Below, piece after piece: positions 62,845 to 64,000 of a DNA stretch of 64,000 nt. This DNA is from Uliginosibacterium gangwonense (GTDB taxonomy: Bacteria; Pseudomonadota; Gammaproteobacteria; Burkholderiales; Rhodocyclaceae). Numbering within the stretch: the first letter of the stretch is position 1; each line of letters opens with the position of its first letter. Under the pieces are notes generated by a model, which worked only from the letters and a program-made list of their open reading frames with translations, did not search any database and was not told where the DNA came from. The DNA is taken from positions 79,211-143,210 of the forward strand of contig SBBQ01000041.1 in NCBI GenBank assembly GCA_005239635.1, in the 5' to 3' direction. A program made the translations under genes and the position numbers.

Positions 62845-64000
62845 ATGACCACCAATCAAACATCCGGTTCGAATGATTTTGATCTGGGCCCCCTAACGTG
62901 GGTCCAGGGCGAAATTGATCTCGCGCTTGCACGTGCGAGCGAAGCGCTCAAGCAAGTCGAGCAGGGCGATACCGGCGCATTGCGTTTTGCACAAACGCAC
63001 CTGCACCAAGCGCGCGGTGCGTTGTCGATCGTCGGCCTAGACGGACTAACGCAATTTTGTGAAACGGTTGAACAGTTGATGTCGGAGCTGGCTGAGCGTG
63101 CCGACGCCAACCTGCACCTTGATTTGCTTAATCGATGCTTAACCGCCGTACGTCAGTTTCTTGAAGGTTTGATGGCAGGTGGGGCTAACCAATCGATGCA
63201 GTTGTTGCCTTTGTATCGCGAGCTGCAAGATGTGCGCGGCCAGTCCAATGTGATGGCGTCAGATCTGTTTTTCCCAGATCTGAGCGTACGTCCTGATATC
63301 AAGGTTAACAACCCCAAACCCTTGCCGCCAACCGAAATGGCGCAGCTGTTACGCAAAGAGCGTTTGCGCTTTGAGCGTGGCTTGCTTGAGTGGCTGCGCA
63401 ATCCGCAGCAGCCAGAAGGTTTGGTCAAAATGCGCGATGCCGTGCAGTGCATTGAAGACGCGCAAGGCGCAGCTTCGGCTCGCTCATTTTGGTGGATTAC
63501 ACACGGACTGATTGAAGGCCTAGCGCGCGGCTCAATTGAGCCGGATTTTTACGTTAAGCGCCTCTTTGCACGTATCGACTTGCAAATGCGCCGCTTATTG
63601 GATGGCTCCCGAACTGTTGCAGAACGCGTGATGCGTGATGCGCTGTATTTGGTGGCGACCGCCATGCCGGGCGGTGAGCGACTTGAAGAAGTTCGTTCTG
63701 CTTATCGCTTAGATAATTTATTGCCACCTTCGCACGCGAGTGGCGATGACAATGCACCGCTCCTCAACCAATTGCGCGGCATGCGCGAGGCAACAGCCGC
63801 CGCAAAAGATGCTTGGAACCGGTTCACCGCCGGCGCTGCAATTGCGTTGCCACAGTTTGAAGATGCGGCTGTATCACTTCAGCAGCGTGCGACTGAATTA
63901 GCTGACCCTGATGTGGGTGGGCTTTGCCAATCCATTGCCAATGTTGCGCAATCTTTGCGGCGTGACCCGCTGCAAAACAATGAAACGCTTGCCATGGAAA
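62845..64000 (+). CDS. pilL: PilL/ChpA-like hybrid chemotaxis kinase, N-terminal part, cut by the window end
   Basis: The frame is open from ATG 62845 to the last base, 385 codons. It starts 47 bp after pilJ, where pilL/chpA belongs. An N-terminal Hpt-like helical domain carries HLHQARGALSIVGLDGLTQFCETVEQL (about 51-77), and a long all-helical part typical of ChpA follows. The kinase, CheW and receiver domains would lie beyond the window. Two copies of the dispersed octamer lie 11 bp apart at 63924 and 63935. Confidence 0.8.
   Translation, partial: MTTNQTSGSNDFDLGPLTWVQGEIDLALARASEALKQVEQGDTGALRFAQTHLHQARGALSIVGLDGLTQFCETVEQLMSELAERADANLHLDLLNRCLTAVRQFLEGLMAGGANQSMQLLPLYRELQDVRGQSNVMASDLFFPDLSVRPDIKVNNPKPLPPTEMAQLLRKERLRFERGLLEWLRNPQQPEGLVKMRDAVQCIEDAQGAASARSFWWITHGLIEGLARGSIEPDFYVKRLFARIDLQMRRLLDGSRTVAERVMRDALYLVATAMPGGERLEEVRSAYRLDNLLPPSHASGDDNAPLLNQLRGMREATAAAKDAWNRFTAGAAIALPQFEDAAVSLQQRATELADPDVGGLCQSIANVAQSLRRDPLQNNETLAME

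Larger units (their letters stand above)
1532..63942. repeat. Dispersed octamer TTGCCAAT/ATTGGCAA, about 63 copies (uptake-sequence-like)
   Basis: Hand count. TTGCCAAT starts at 1532, 1994, 2468, 3346, 3665, 4766, 7990, 9757, 11185, 11788, 13570, 15622, 15692, 18318, 19309, 22876, 26233, 27796, 28616, 31548, 32021, 32667, 33867, 34002, 34830, 36042, 36381, 38804, 39524, 46654, 47071, 47260, 52300, 55066, 55939, 57060, 63924, 63935. ATTGGCAA starts at 3954, 8678, 11242, 13314, 14578, 18692, 18845, 19445, 23595, 30628, 30835, 32646, 33927, 35754, 36325, 37771, 40548, 41007, 41512, 41617, 44668, 48023, 53816, 55037, 57514. About 37 extend to TTTGCCAAT. Chance would give about two copies on both strands together. 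One-base variants at the last position are several times rarer on the same strand. Confidence 0.85.

Overview
The window reads as a chromosomal segment of a betaproteobacterium (Burkholderiales or a neighbouring order; I cannot fix the family). Support comes from gene content and order: nadD-rsfS-rlmH-maf-rng, zapB-zapA-6S RNA, two BPSS1780-type membrane proteins, a DUF2782 protein near thrB and polA, a cobalamin riboswitch before a TonB receptor, and rubredoxin followed by pilG-H-I-J-L. Coding density is high, and no tRNA, rRNA, insertion sequence, phage or CRISPR array was seen.

Layout. 0-9.4 kb: mscL, an AsmA-like protein, succinate-semialdehyde dehydrogenase, nitronate monooxygenase, and a periplasmic-binding-protein/hybrid-kinase sensory pair. 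9.4-19.9 kb (mostly minus strand): housekeeping genes rng, maf, rlmH, rsfS, nadD, two membrane proteins, thrB, a LOG-family protein, then polA on plus. 20-30.6 kb: lipopolysaccharide genes (FkbM methyltransferase, O-antigen ligase-like protein, three GT9 and three GT4 glycosyltransferases, MsbA). 30.8-36.1 kb: vitamin B12 uptake (binding protein, ATPase, permease, TonB receptor) with a cobalamin riboswitch that ends in an intrinsic terminator. 36.2-40.3 kb: zapB, zapA, 6S RNA, EVE protein, TauE permease, enoyl-CoA hydratase, one orphan gene. 40.3-50.7 kb: GntR regulator and a propionyl-CoA/methylmalonyl-CoA locus (mutase, meaB, pccB, pccA, a VOC protein that may be the epimerase), with a REP-bracketed nuclease-like two-gene insert between mutase and meaB. 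50.7-64 kb: LuxR-type regulator, lgt, ilvD, mgtE, hemL, thiE, rubredoxin, and a type IV pilus chemosensory operon cut by the window end.

The most striking signal is not a gene. The octamer TTGCCAAT, with its complement ATTGGCAA, occurs about 63 times by hand count, near one per kb, where about two would be expected by chance. It lies on both strands, inside genes in all reading frames and between genes, sometimes as close inverted pairs. Over half the copies extend to TTTGCCAAT. This is how DNA uptake sequences behave in Neisseriaceae and Pasteurellaceae, but the word matches none of those I know. The copies are unevenly spread, with gaps over the FkbM/ligase genes, over the mutase and its REP insert, and over the last 6.4 kb before the window end.

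Functional links: B12 uptake and the B12-dependent mutase are about 6 kb apart. The GntR regulator and the mutase diverge around a 30-bp inverted repeat that overlaps a likely promoter. The pilus chemosensory genes suggest type IV pili, which would be needed if the octamer is an uptake signal.
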